Below, in pieces: positions 1 through 7,667 of a DNA stretch of 27,967 nt (its first letter is position 1; every line of letters starts with the position of its first letter). The stretch comes from a virus: IMG/VR virus record IMGVR_UViG_3300021964_005746, positions 1 to 27,967 of that record. One strand, 5' to 3'. Under the pieces are notes generated by a model. It made no database searches and was not told the DNA's origin. It saw nothing but the letters and a program-made list of their open reading frames with translations. Position numbers and translations under genes: made by a program.

Positions 1-258
1 TCCGTGTATTGGAGTGTTGCTCGCTGTCTTTTTGAATGTTGGTACACCAAAAAGGTCTACTAATTCTTTCTGTGAGGTAACTTTATATGCTTTACCTGCG
101 TTAGCTTTTAGCGTTCCAGCTGCTGTAGCCGTTCCCGCTGCGTTTAATTTATCTTGCGATGAAGCAATAACAATTAGAGGAGTTGTACCAGGCTCTGCTG
201 GGGTATAAAACGACTCGTCTATTACTGTTACTTCTACGCCTGGTGATGTTAATGCCAT
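1..258 (-). CDS. gp18: Tail sheath protein gp18, N-terminal part (runs off the left edge)
   Basis: The reading frame starts at the ATG at 258 and stays open to base 1, giving 86 N-terminal residues. It begins MALTSPGVEVTVIDES and continues through a Thr/Pro turn into a segment ending in VDLFGVPTF. This is the typical start of T4-like contractile tail sheath subunits, which polymerise around the tail tube and contract to drive the tube into the host. A good Shine-Dalgarno (AGGAGAT) lies just upstream of the ATG. A late-promoter-like GCTAAATA sits at 317-324. In T4 the large terminase gene 17 directly precedes 18; here an HNH-like gene on the other strand takes that place. The family call rests on the N-terminus only; the rest is outside the window. 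Confidence 0.85.
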   Translation of the reverse strand, partial: MALTSPGVEVTVIDESFYTPAEPGTTPLIVIASSQDKLNAAGTATAAGTLKANAGKAYKVTSQKELVDLFGVPTFKKTASNTPIHG

Positions 259-316
259 CTTTTTATCTCCTGGTAATATGTTCGTATCAGTCTATTACGT
301 AAACTTGTTGCAATTG

Positions 317-324
317 TATTTAGC
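317..324 (-). promoter_or_regulatory. Possible T4-type late promoter for gp18
   Basis: On the minus strand this reads GCTAAATA, two mismatches from the T4 late consensus TATAAATA. It lies about 60 bases upstream of the gp18 ATG, leaving room for a leader that contains the AGGAG ribosome site. It is the weakest match of the late boxes in this window. Confidence 0.4.
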
Positions 325-376
325 ACATCTTATAGAAATTACCTGGTTTAACCATTAGAAAAAGGGGTTGAAAAGG

Positions 377-384
377 TGTAAATA
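377..384 (+). promoter_or_regulatory. Late promoter box (TGTAAATA) abutting an ATG
   Basis: TGTAAATA ends at 384 and the ATG of the HNH-like gene begins at 390. If initiation occurs at the T4 late spacing (sixth base after the box), the first transcribed base would be the A of the ATG, giving a leaderless mRNA. The only ribosome-site-like sequence (AAAAGG) lies upstream of the box. Confidence 0.5.
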
Positions 385-389
385 CTAGC

Positions 390-725
390 ATGAGACCTCT
401 TTGTAAGTGCGGATTACGGCCACGTGCTGTTAACTATAAGAAAGGTAAGAAGACCTACTATAGGAATCTATGTGAAGTTTGTAATAGTCACGGACAATAC
501 ACAGGTGTGCCTAGATGGGCTCGTGCTGGATATAAACAAAAGTCAGCATGTGATAAATGTGGTTTTAAATCACCACATCCTGAGGTATTTAGAGTACTTC
601 ACTTAGATGGAAACCTAGACAACTGCAGGCCCAGCAATCTAAAGACAGTGTGTGCTAACTGTATTTCTGTGCTTTCTAAAGAAGGTATTAAATGGAAACA
701 GGGCGACTTAACTGCTGACTACTAG
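390..725 (+). CDS. HNH-like zinc-binding protein, 111 aa
   Basis: The protein has three Cys pairs followed by an HNH-type core. Cys5/Cys7 and Cys28/Cys31 form a possible first zinc knuckle. Cys54/Cys57 and Cys88/Cys91 could hold a second zinc around the segment HLDGN (71-75), Asn78, and Asn83-Leu84. That spacing is the HNH/endonuclease-VII-like pattern (H, DGN, N, NL, CxxC). The last His usual in CxxCH is Ile92, so nuclease activity is uncertain. HNH proteins commonly nick or cleave DNA and include homing endonucleases. The gene is alone on the plus strand among minus genes and overlaps the 3' end of the kinase gene tail to tail by 18 bases. It could be a free-standing homing-type endonuclease or a structural zinc-finger protein. 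Confidence 0.6.
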   Translation: MRPLCKCGLRPRAVNYKKGKKTYYRNLCEVCNSHGQYTGVPRWARAGYKQKSACDKCGFKSPHPEVFRVLHLDGNLDNCRPSNLKTVCANCISVLSKEGIKWKQGDLTADY

Positions 726-1328
726 AGCTTTTACTTCGTTATATAAGTCGTCAATTTTCATATCATTGTGAATAATATGGTCAAATTTAGTACCTACCCA
801 AGCCCATTCTGAAGCGTGTATTTTCTGTATTTTTAGCTCATTGATTGCTATGTTTCTACCTGCATTTGCTTCAAGTGCTGTGTCATACCACTTGGGTAAC
901 CGTCCACGTTGTACCCATATCATCTTACCATTTTGATTCTTAATTGCTTTTACTTCATTAGGAAAACGAACATCACTTACAATAATATCATCTTTAGAAT
1001 TACGTATTTTGTTCTCTAAACTAGCAATCCAAATATCATCATGGAAGCTCTTACGGCATACTTCAGTACCCCAATATTGTAATACCCATCTCGGTGTTAA
1101 CGTTGGCATTCCTAGTCTTTCTGCCCACCAAGGATCTACTTCTTCACGCCACTCACGTGCTTCTTTTGTTCTTCCTTCAAGTAAAGTTCGGTCCCATCCA
1201 AACACAGATGCAACTGCATCTTTCAATGTATCAGCAAAACTTTCTCTTCTAAATTCATGAAAGTTTACTAGATAGTCAGCGACAGTGTCTTTGCCGCTAC
1301 CGATAAAACCACATACACCAATAATCAC
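708..1328 (-). CDS. Deoxynucleoside monophosphate kinase (T4 gp1-like), 206 aa
   Basis: The N-terminus carries a P-loop, GFIGSGKDT at residues 7-15, in the arrangement GxxGxGKDT characteristic of the T4 gp1 dNMP kinase family. This enzyme phosphorylates dNMPs to dNDPs to supply phage DNA synthesis. Its length is a little under the 241 residues of T4 gp1. A conserved DVRFPNE-type segment near residue 120 is also family-like. The start is a GTG at 1328, chosen because AGGAG lies nine bases upstream and no ATG precedes it in frame nearby. The gene is followed tail to tail by the HNH-like gene. A dyad sits just upstream of the ribosome site. Confidence 0.85.
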   Translation of the reverse strand: MIIGVCGFIGSGKDTVADYLVNFHEFRRESFADTLKDAVASVFGWDRTLLEGRTKEAREWREEVDPWWAERLGMPTLTPRWVLQYWGTEVCRKSFHDDIWIASLENKIRNSKDDIIVSDVRFPNEVKAIKNQNGKMIWVQRGRLPKWYDTALEANAGRNIAINELKIQKIHASEWAWVGTKFDHIIHNDMKIDDLYNEVKALVVSS

Positions 1329-1340
1329 AAATATGCTCTC

Positions 1341-1368
1341 CTAGTTAATATACTTTACAGTATACTAG
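1341..1368. promoter_or_regulatory. Imperfect dyad upstream of the dNMP kinase gene
   Basis: The arms TATACT (1349-1354) and AGTATA (1359-1364) are perfectly complementary around a four-base spacer, with CTAG on both outer sides (1341-1344 and 1365-1368). The dyad covers or adjoins the kinase ribosome site, so it could be an operator or an mRNA hairpin. No late promoter box is visible for this gene. Confidence 0.3.
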
Positions 1369-1392
1369 GATAAACATCGAATGTCAAGTATT

Positions 1393-1695
1393 TTATTTGA
1401 ATTTATTAAGTCTTCTTACCAAACGAGTTGCTGTATTGATATTTTTGGTACGCGACTGACGTCTGGCCTGCTGAGGACCAGTTCTAGCACGAGTAGTTTT
1501 CATACGCTGTGCTTGTGCAATATTAGGATGATCCCAACATTTGGACGGATGTGATACTTGCCTACTTTTGCGTGGGCCTGATGGACAACGGAACTTCATC
1601 TTGACTGTTCCACCTCTAGCAGTAGACTTACCTCTGCCCCAAACCATACCGTCGTATAGTTCTTCGCCTTCCCACATAAATTCGTCTGCTTTCAT
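1393..1695 (-). CDS. Conserved small basic phage protein, 100 aa, unknown function
   Basis: The first third is acidic and aromatic (MKADEFMWEGEELYDG). From about residue 35 it becomes strongly basic, with a pattern (FRCPSGPRKSR, a second Cys near residue 53, then TRARTGPQQARR and TATRLVRRLNK) that I recognise from unnamed proteins of marine T4-like phages. A nucleic-acid- or capsid-facing role is plausible from charge alone but is inference. I chose the ATG at 1695, which forms a TAATG overlap with the gp13 stop and has AGG upstream; an in-frame ATG at 1710 would add five residues. It is the second gene of the gp13 unit. No known domain is visible. Confidence 0.65.
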   Translation of the reverse strand: MKADEFMWEGEELYDGMVWGRGKSTARGGTVKMKFRCPSGPRKSRQVSHPSKCWDHPNIAQAQRMKTTRARTGPQQARRQSRTKNINTATRLVRRLNKFK

Positions 1696-2453
1696 TATCC
1701 TATAACCCAACTGTAGCCATGACCACCTGGAACTTGAGTTGTAAGTTCCACTGTAAGTCTTTCTAAATCTGCTGCACCTTCTGCTTTTAACGATGGTCCG
1801 TTTAGGGCTGTACCGCCCTGTGGCCCTGCAATACTTGCAAATTTTTCTCTTGCTTGTCCTAACATAATTTTACAGTTAGCTAGTGTATAATCTTTAATCC
1901 ATTGCCCTGCATATACATCTTGTAAAATTGTATAATCAGGCTTTTCATTATATGCCCAAAGAAGTACTTGTTCTTCTCCTCTTGGACGTTGCATAATAAT
2001 TAACTTTTTACTTTGAGGATTCCAAGTAAAATTAATAAATGATCCAAACATCTTTCCAACAAGTTCTTGGTACTGTGCAAATAATTCATAAGTTGCAAGT
2101 CCACCCATGTTAGTTGAGCTCAACAAATATGTATTAGTGTATGCTAAGTTGAAAGGTTCAAACACTGTACCGCCTGTACCGTTACCTGTTCTGCTACCAA
2201 CACTTCTTCTATATATTTGCCTCACTTGCTGTATTTCATGTGGCAAAGTATATTCGTTCTTATCTTTTTCTAGCGTAAGTGTTATGTAACTTTCTTCAAC
2301 GGCATTGTCGCTTCGCTGTCGAAAAACACCCAAAGCACGTTTTAGTCCTGTATCATAGTGAATAGGATCTAGCTCGACGTCGATCATTCCATCGCCTAGC
2401 ATTGCTTTACAATAGTCGAATACTTCTTGTTTTGCTGTTTCTATTTGGCTCAT
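1695..2453 (-). CDS. gp13: Neck protein gp13, 252 aa
   Basis: The protein resembles gp13 of T4-like marine phages. It has an N-terminal helix ending in a short LGDGMIDVELD strand, a segment containing YTLP and VRQIYRR, and a C-terminal helical part with KDYTLANCKIMLGQAREKF, an LNGP loop and a long acidic helix (AADLERLTVELT). gp13 and gp14 form the neck that closes the packaged head and joins it to the tail. At 252 residues it is slightly shorter than T4 gp13 (309). The gene faces away from gp14, whereas in T4 genes 13, 14 and 15 run the same way. No Shine-Dalgarno lies between its late promoter box and the ATG. Confidence 0.75.
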   Translation of the reverse strand: MSQIETAKQEVFDYCKAMLGDGMIDVELDPIHYDTGLKRALGVFRQRSDNAVEESYITLTLEKDKNEYTLPHEIQQVRQIYRRSVGSRTGNGTGGTVFEPFNLAYTNTYLLSSTNMGGLATYELFAQYQELVGKMFGSFINFTWNPQSKKLIIMQRPRGEEQVLLWAYNEKPDYTILQDVYAGQWIKDYTLANCKIMLGQAREKFASIAGPQGGTALNGPSLKAEGAADLERLTVELTTQVPGGHGYSWVIG

Positions 2454-2458
2454 ATAAG

Positions 2459-2466
2459 TATTTATG
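2459..2466 (-). promoter_or_regulatory. Late promoter box CATAAATA for gp13
   Basis: It is a one-mismatch match to TATAAATA on the minus strand. The sixth base after the box is the A of the gp13 ATG at 2453, which predicts a leaderless transcript. It forms one arm of a perfect 12-base inverted repeat shared with the gp14 promoter. Confidence 0.6.
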
Positions 2467-2481
2467 CCTTTCGTAACTTTA

Positions 2482-2489
2482 GGTAAATA
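2482..2489 (+). promoter_or_regulatory. Late promoter box GGTAAATA for gp14
   Basis: This late-type box lies nine bases before the gp14 ATG (2498), predicting a leader of about three bases. TAAATACTTATA at 2484-2495 is the exact reverse complement of 2453-2464, so the divergent gp13 and gp14 promoters have identical cores. Confidence 0.6.
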
Positions 2490-2497
2490 CTTATACT

Positions 2498-3877
2498 ATG
2501 CCAAGACTGAGTTTATATAGACCCGAAAAAGGGAACGATTACAAATTTCAAGATAAAACCGTTTGGGAAATGTTCCAAGTGGGCGGTACCGATGTCTTAG
2601 TACACAAGTACATAGGCCCAGGAAACGCACAAGAAAATACACCATCAACACCAACATATAGCGCAGATGATCCTACAAATATTCAGGATATGCTGTTCTT
2701 AGAAAATAGAGATCGCAAGTATGATCCAGATATTTATAGATTACGTGGTGTATACAATGTACAAGACATTGATTTTAATCTAAGTCAGTTTGGCTTATTT
2801 CTACAAAATGATACAGTGTTTATTACATTTCATATTAATGATACTGTCGAAAAACTAGGTAGAAAAATTATGTCAGGCGATGTTATTGAATTGCCTCACT
2901 TAGATGACGAACATGCTCTTAATGATTTAAATTATGCACTAAAACGTTTTTATGTAATTGAAGATGTTAATCGTGCAGCAGAAGGATTTTCAAATACATG
3001 GTATCCACACTTGTATAGAGCAAAGTGTAAACCATTAGTAGATTCACAAGAATTCAAACAAATTTTAGATGGCATTGCAGACAAAGAAGCACTAAAAGGT
3101 ACTTGGAATGCTGATTCAACTTACTTCCCAGGCGATATAGTTATTGCTCCTAACGGTGAGAAGTATCAAGTTATATCAGAAATTAGTGGTGTTGAACCAC
3201 CTAATGCAACCTACTATAAACTTGCAGATACACTCAAAGATATTATGAGTACGTATGAAAAAGAAATGCAAGTTACACAAGCAGTACTTGATCAAGCTGA
3301 AGCGGATTCACCACAGTCAGGTTATGACACTAGTAGATTCTATACTATGCAAACTGACAATAAAGGTAACACAGAACTTGTTACAGCTGATAGTGACGAC
3401 TTACTAATTCCTAGTACAGACAAAGATGGTAATACATTACTTGATGACAACGGTAACGAAGTTTATATGTCTATTACCGCTGACACTGCATACCAAACAC
3501 CAGAAGGTAATGCATATAAAGGTTATCTAATTGGTGACGGGTTACCAGAAAATGGTGCACCGTTTACACAAGGTATAGCATTTCCTCTCAATCCTATCGA
3601 AGGACAGTTTCACTTACGTACTGATTACAAACCTACACGCTTGTTTAGATTTGACGGAATACGTTGGAGAAAAACTGAAGATGATGTAAGAATGACAAGA
3701 AGTAACTTAGGTCCAAGTCAAGTAGGTGCAGGTAAAGACTTTGCTGGACACGATCCTGCAATAAGTAAAGGTAAGGATTCATTTATTAACAATACAACAG
3801 TTAATAATATAGGTGGCAAACAAGTTTCAGAAAAACAGAGTTTGAGTAAAGCTCTTAGACCCAAGGCAGACGATTAA
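2498..3877 (+). CDS. gp14: Neck protein gp14 with long C-terminal extension, 459 aa
   Basis: The first ~195 residues match the gp14 neck layout: a segment ending in RDRKYDPDIYRLRGVY, an FGLFLQNDTVFITFHI strand region, a GDVIELPHLDD loop and a KRFYVIEDV strand. T4 gp14 has 256 residues. The remaining ~260 residues are an extension. They include a WNADSTYFPGDIV segment (about 208-220) that looks like a carbohydrate-binding-type or surface module, and a GQFHLRTDYKPTRLFRFDG segment seen in marine T4-like gp14 proteins. gp14 works with gp13 at the head-tail joint. The stop overlaps the gp15 start by one base (TAATG), so the two are probably translated together. Confidence 0.75.
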   Translation: MPRLSLYRPEKGNDYKFQDKTVWEMFQVGGTDVLVHKYIGPGNAQENTPSTPTYSADDPTNIQDMLFLENRDRKYDPDIYRLRGVYNVQDIDFNLSQFGLFLQNDTVFITFHINDTVEKLGRKIMSGDVIELPHLDDEHALNDLNYALKRFYVIEDVNRAAEGFSNTWYPHLYRAKCKPLVDSQEFKQILDGIADKEALKGTWNADSTYFPGDIVIAPNGEKYQVISEISGVEPPNATYYKLADTLKDIMSTYEKEMQVTQAVLDQAEADSPQSGYDTSRFYTMQTDNKGNTELVTADSDDLLIPSTDKDGNTLLDDNGNEVYMSITADTAYQTPEGNAYKGYLIGDGLPENGAPFTQGIAFPLNPIEGQFHLRTDYKPTRLFRFDGIRWRKTEDDVRMTRSNLGPSQVGAGKDFAGHDPAISKGKDSFINNTTVNNIGGKQVSEKQSLSKALRPKADD

Positions 3878-5373
3878 TGGATTTCTTTTACGACGGACAA
3901 ATAAGAAGATATGTAACTCAGTTTATGAGAGCTTTCATAGGCTTTAAATATGAAGCAGGTGATAAAACTCAGCAAACAATTCCTGTTATGTATGGCGATC
4001 TTACAAGACAGGTTGCTTCAATTATCAGAGAAAATTCTGAGAACAAGTTACCTACTGTTCCTCGTATGTCTTGTTACATTTCAGGATTGCAAATTGACAG
4101 AGATCGTTTAACTGATCCTTCGTTTGTTAGTAAAATGAGTGTAAGAGAAAGAGACTTTACATTTGACGCAGTCACAGGTGAGCCTAACTACACAGGCGCA
4201 CAAGGTAACGCATACACTGTTGAAAGACTTATGCCTACTCCTTTTATCTTAACAATGAAAGCAGATATTTGGACTTCTAATACAGATCAAAAATTACAAA
4301 TACTAGAACAAATATTAGTGTTGTTTAATCCATCTATGGCTATTCAAACAACAGACAACTACATTGATTGGACTAGTTTAAGTGTAATTAATTTAGAATC
4401 AACTCAGTTTACATCACGTGCAGTGCCTACAGGAGTTGACGACGATATTGATGTATGCACACTAGAATTTACAATGCCAATATACATTTCTCCGCCAACT
4501 AAAGTTAAAAAACTTGGTGTTGTTAGAAGTGTTATTGCAAACATATTTACTGAGTCGGGTGATGTAACAAATCTAAATGACTTAATTTATGATTCTACAA
4601 CAGCACAATCTACTCAATATATAAATGCACGTTATGGTGTGTTACTATTCAAGTCAAACAACAATCAACCATACGATTATGACTTAACCATTGTAGATGA
4701 TGACGAAGCAGTAAATGCATTAGGACTTGACGTTAAAGAACAAAAAAGTAAAACTACAGAAATTGATTGGAATGGTGTATTAGATAGATTAGGCGGATTT
4801 AAAGCCGGAGCAAGAATATACTTTAAACAGCCTACAGGATTTGAAATGGTTGGATCGTATGCTGTTAATCCTTCTAATCCTAAAGTATTATTAATAACAT
4901 TTGATCAAGATACTATTCCAAGTAACACTACTATTGCTTCAACTGTGAATGGCATTGCTGCCCGTGCTACTGTTGACGCTATCATTGATCCTTATAAATT
5001 TAATCCTATTGAGAAATGGGGAAGTTACGCAGCAATACCACTAGGCACAAGATACCTAGTACTTGATAATATTAACGATAGTGATAATGTTGGACAAAGT
5101 TACAGAGAAACTCCATACAACGAAGCCTATGATGGTCCAGATGCATGGAAAGGATCAACTGGGGAAGATCCTATTATTGTTGCAAATTCAATTATTGAAT
5201 GGAATGGTACAGATTGGGTTACATTAGCTGATCCAAACACACTAGCAAATCCAACATATTTTCAAAACTTAAAAACAGGCATCCAATATAAATGGACGGG
5301 TACTGAATGGCTTAAATCATTCGAAGGTGAATACTCGCCAGGTTATTGGAGAATTGACCCTAACCCAGCATAA
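3877..5373 (+). CDS. gp15: Tail sheath stabiliser gp15 with C-terminal extension, 498 aa
   Basis: The N-terminus (FFYDGQIRRYVTQFMRAF) and the following IPVMYGD, LPRIN-like PTVPRMSCYISG and MKADIWTSNTDQKLQILEQI segments correspond to T4 gp15 (272 aa). gp15 forms a ring that caps the sheath and tube and joins the tail to the neck. Family similarity ends near residue 225. The last ~270 residues are extra, ending in Trp-rich repeats (IIEWNGTDWVTL at about 435-446 and YKWTGTEWLKSF at about 470-481) like modules of phage surface proteins. The gene is coupled to gp14 by TAATG and is followed after eight bases by the Nudix-fold gene. Confidence 0.75.
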   Translation: MDFFYDGQIRRYVTQFMRAFIGFKYEAGDKTQQTIPVMYGDLTRQVASIIRENSENKLPTVPRMSCYISGLQIDRDRLTDPSFVSKMSVRERDFTFDAVTGEPNYTGAQGNAYTVERLMPTPFILTMKADIWTSNTDQKLQILEQILVLFNPSMAIQTTDNYIDWTSLSVINLESTQFTSRAVPTGVDDDIDVCTLEFTMPIYISPPTKVKKLGVVRSVIANIFTESGDVTNLNDLIYDSTTAQSTQYINARYGVLLFKSNNNQPYDYDLTIVDDDEAVNALGLDVKEQKSKTTEIDWNGVLDRLGGFKAGARIYFKQPTGFEMVGSYAVNPSNPKVLLITFDQDTIPSNTTIASTVNGIAARATVDAIIDPYKFNPIEKWGSYAAIPLGTRYLVLDNINDSDNVGQSYRETPYNEAYDGPDAWKGSTGEDPIIVANSIIEWNGTDWVTLADPNTLANPTYFQNLKTGIQYKWTGTEWLKSFEGEYSPGYWRIDPNPA

Positions 5374-5381
5374 GTATTTTA

Positions 5382-5771
5382 ATGCAAAAGAGAGCTGGAA
5401 TACTATATCTGTCAACAGACACTCAACGAATACTACTAATCTTAGAGAATGAAAAGTGGTCTGTTCCTACGTTTGCAAGAAAAACTTCTGTAATTGATGA
5501 CAGTTTAGCATTGCAAGAAGATTTTTCTAAAGGTAAAATTGTTCCTATTGAATTGTATCTGAGTCAAGATAAAGGTTTTGAATACGGAACTTATATTTGT
5601 TTAGTAAAGAAAGAATTTTTAACTACAAAAGCAAATACAATAAGTTGGTGTGATTTAAATTACTTACCCAAGAACTTACATACTGGGCTTAGGAACACAT
5701 TAAATAATAATCTAATAAGAACAAAAATAGAAACTATTTTGGAGTTACACAAAGATGTTAGTACTATCTGA
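5382..5771 (+). CDS. Nudix-fold protein lacking the Nudix box, 129 aa
   Basis: The start (AGILYLSTDTQRILLILENEKW followed by SVP) and the end (ISWCDLNYLPKNLHTGLRNTL) match the opening strands and the closing helix of Nudix hydrolases. The catalytic box GX5EX7REUXEEXGU, which should follow the KWSVP segment, is absent, and no REXXEE helix is present. The protein is therefore predicted to be non-catalytic and may be a structural or binding relative. It lies directly after gp15. An ATAAGTA box ending at 5376 stands at the same spacing to the ATG as the late boxes of other genes here, but it is a poorer match and overlaps the gp15 stop. Confidence 0.6.
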   Translation: MQKRAGILYLSTDTQRILLILENEKWSVPTFARKTSVIDDSLALQEDFSKGKIVPIELYLSQDKGFEYGTYICLVKKEFLTTKANTISWCDLNYLPKNLHTGLRNTLNNNLIRTKIETILELHKDVSTI

Positions 5772-6018
5772 AGAACCTAGATTTCAAAAAGACGTTAAAG
5801 ATTTTCACGAAAGAATCAAAAACGTGTCTGACGAAGTAGAAAGAGCGCAATGCAACGGTCTACTTGAAAAACTTATTAATGTAGTAAAAAAATTAGATGA
5901 AGCTCATGCTAATCTTGCATTTGATGCAAAAGCTATGACACAGGCAACAGAACAACGTCAGGACATTATTGTTGTTAGAAAAATGCTTGATAAAAGATTA
6001 AAAGATAATAAGTGTTAG
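5755..6018 (+). CDS. Small helical protein, 87 aa, unknown
   Basis: The protein is mostly charged heptad-like sequence (residues 10-85, for example VERAQCNGLLEKLINVVKKL), consistent with one or two long helices or a coiled coil. No signal peptide, membrane segment or known motif is visible. The ATG lies inside the end of the Nudix-fold gene (17-base overlap) and GGAG ten bases upstream supports this start. Its stop (TAG) overlaps the stop of the convergent fibre gene by four bases. A virion or chaperone role is possible from the position after neck genes but unproven. Confidence 0.65.
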   Translation: MLVLSEEPRFQKDVKDFHERIKNVSDEVERAQCNGLLEKLINVVKKLDEAHANLAFDAKAMTQATEQRQDIIVVRKMLDKRLKDNKC

Positions 6019-7640
6019 ATTGTAGCGAAGCTCTTAATAGTAATTGAACCTACCATAGCACCGTGATTAGTACATTGATATCTGTAACCACCTGATAGTC
6101 CTGCAGGAATTTTCCAATACAATACTCCACCAGTTTTCGAATTCGCACTAGAACCTGTAGTTACTGTTCCAGTATCTGATACGTGTACTAAACCCGTATC
6201 ATATGCTGAACTTGTAGCATCTTGAATTTGGAATGGATGACTTGCTGAAACACCCTGTAAGTTAAATGCAATCGTTGTTCCGCTAATTGCATAAATTGTA
6301 GGATTATTACCAGTGTACTGGTCAAATGTGTAAGCAGAAGTACCTACAGCAGCAACAACTAATTGTGTAATTGCTGGCAAGTAAATATCTGAAACTTTTA
6401 ATCCTGCTGATGTTACATCACCTAGGTCGTCAAAGTCTGTTGCTCCGCCACCTGATGCTGTAATAGTAACACTATCGCCACTTGCGTCTGTTGTAAGTGT
6501 AATGTTTGTACCGGCTGTAAGTGTTAGTGTGTCAGTTGGATTGTCTGCTACAACATCACTTTGTCCTGCTACCATAATAGTAGAGAACGCATTTTGGTTT
6601 ACATCTCCGCCACCGCCTGATGCTGAAGGTGCCCAGTTACTGCCGTTCCAAGAAAGTACTTGTCCGCTTGTTGGTGCAGCAGTTGTTGTGTCAACATCAC
6701 TTAGTGCATCAATAGACAACGAACCAATTCCTGTAATATATCCTGCACCGTTAATTAACTGATTGTTATTTGATGGAATACTTGGTGTACCTGTAAGTGA
6801 GCCATATGCTCCATCGAAAGCATCTGTAATTCCGTAACCTGCAATTGTAGTTGGTTTACTTGTTATGTCAGTAAATGCTACACTTGTTAAGAAACTTGAA
6901 AGATTAGGTGGCGTGTATGTAAAAACACCTGTTGCATTGTCATATGCAAGTCCGCCGTTACCTGATGCTGTTGCATTAGCACCAATGCTTAGAGCTGTAA
7001 GTGCTAACAAACTAGGCTTGTTACTTAGGTTGTTATAATTTAAATAGTATGAACTGTCAAAACCATCTAGTGTATCTGCATCAGTACCTGCACCACCTGT
7101 TGTACTATCAACACCTGGTACCCATGATGTACCGTTCCATTTTAGAACTTGTCCTGTTGTTGGTACTGTTGTTGTAGTGTCTACGTCTGACAAAAAGTCT
7201 ATTGAAAAAGGAATCATATCAAACGTTACTTTATCTAACGCTGCATCGCCGACTGATTGAATATTTGTTCCACCTGTAAGTGTTAATGTATCTGTTGAAG
7301 CATCTGCTACAACATCTGCACCGGTATCAGTTGTGATAGTTGAAAATATATTTCCGCCTCCACCGCCGCTTGATGTTAGTGTAATTGTATCTGTACTAGC
7401 ATTTGTAGTAATAGTCATTCCTGACCCAGCAGCTAAAGTTAATGTATCTAATGCACTGTCTGCTGAAACACTGTCTTGTCCCGATACTGCAATAGTAGCA
7501 AATGATAGGCTTGAACCACCGCCTCCACCGACTCCACCAGAGATAACGATATCCCAAGTTGTACCGTTCCATTGCCATGTAACGCCACCGCTTGTATATT
7601 GGTCTCCTACTAAAGGACTGTTTGGAAATGATAATGCCAT
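6015..7640 (-). CDS. Repeat-built tail fibre/structural protein with C-terminal cupredoxin-like domain, 541 aa
   Basis: The protein begins with a short WQWNGTTW module, then alternates three F(S/A)TI...DTLTL...TNI repeats (about 47-96, 99-140, 352-399), two LSDVDTTT...GQVL.WNG..W repeats (149-176 and 312-339) and one YDNATGVFTYTPP module (233-245). Such repeats are typical of marine T4-like phage fibres and virion surface proteins. The C-terminal domain, about 420-541, looks like a cupredoxin: His468 after a beta strand and a closing loop Cys523-X2-His526-X2-Met529. Those four residues are the type-1 copper ligands, and the loop spacing equals that of amicyanin. The ATG at 7640 has AGAGGAAC upstream and a late box at 7660-7667. 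Confidence 0.8.
   Translation of the reverse strand: MALSFPNSPLVGDQYTSGGVTWQWNGTTWDIVISGGVGGGGGSSLSFATIAVSGQDSVSADSALDTLTLAAGSGMTITTNASTDTITLTSSGGGGGNIFSTITTDTGADVVADASTDTLTLTGGTNIQSVGDAALDKVTFDMIPFSIDFLSDVDTTTTVPTTGQVLKWNGTSWVPGVDSTTGGAGTDADTLDGFDSSYYLNYNNLSNKPSLLALTALSIGANATASGNGGLAYDNATGVFTYTPPNLSSFLTSVAFTDITSKPTTIAGYGITDAFDGAYGSLTGTPSIPSNNNQLINGAGYITGIGSLSIDALSDVDTTTAAPTSGQVLSWNGSNWAPSASGGGGDVNQNAFSTIMVAGQSDVVADNPTDTLTLTAGTNITLTTDASGDSVTITASGGGATDFDDLGDVTSAGLKVSDIYLPAITQLVVAAVGTSAYTFDQYTGNNPTIYAISGTTIAFNLQGVSASHPFQIQDATSSAYDTGLVHVSDTGTVTTGSSANSKTGGVLYWKIPAGLSGGYRYQCTNHGAMVGSITIKSFATI
6624..6707 (-). repeat. Fibre repeat LSDV...GQVL.WNG..W, copy 2 of the 541-aa protein
   Basis: This encodes residues 312-339 and differs from the copy at 7113-7196 at only a few positions (TTTAAPTSGQVLSWNG versus TTTTVPTTGQVLKWNG). 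Related copies occur twice in the fibre protein at 10231-11946. Confidence 0.7.
7113..7196 (-). repeat. Fibre repeat LSDV...GQVL.WNG..W, copy 1 of the 541-aa protein
   Basis: This encodes residues 149-176 of the fibre protein. It is the same module as 6624-6707, 10969-11040 and 11470-11541. Confidence 0.7.
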
Positions 7641-7659
7641 AATATTTGTTCCTCTACTG

Positions 7660-7667
7660 TATTTATG
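7660..7667 (-). promoter_or_regulatory. Late promoter box CATAAATA for the 541-aa fibre gene
   Basis: It overlaps the stop codon of the protease gene. The predicted transcript start at about 7654 places the AGAGGAAC ribosome site at the very 5' end of a 14-base leader. Confidence 0.6.

Noticed and set aside
7396-7578. Second minus-strand frame rich in Trp and Arg within the 541-aa fibre gene
   Set aside because: It is an out-of-frame reading of the glycine-rich repeat region without a ribosome site.
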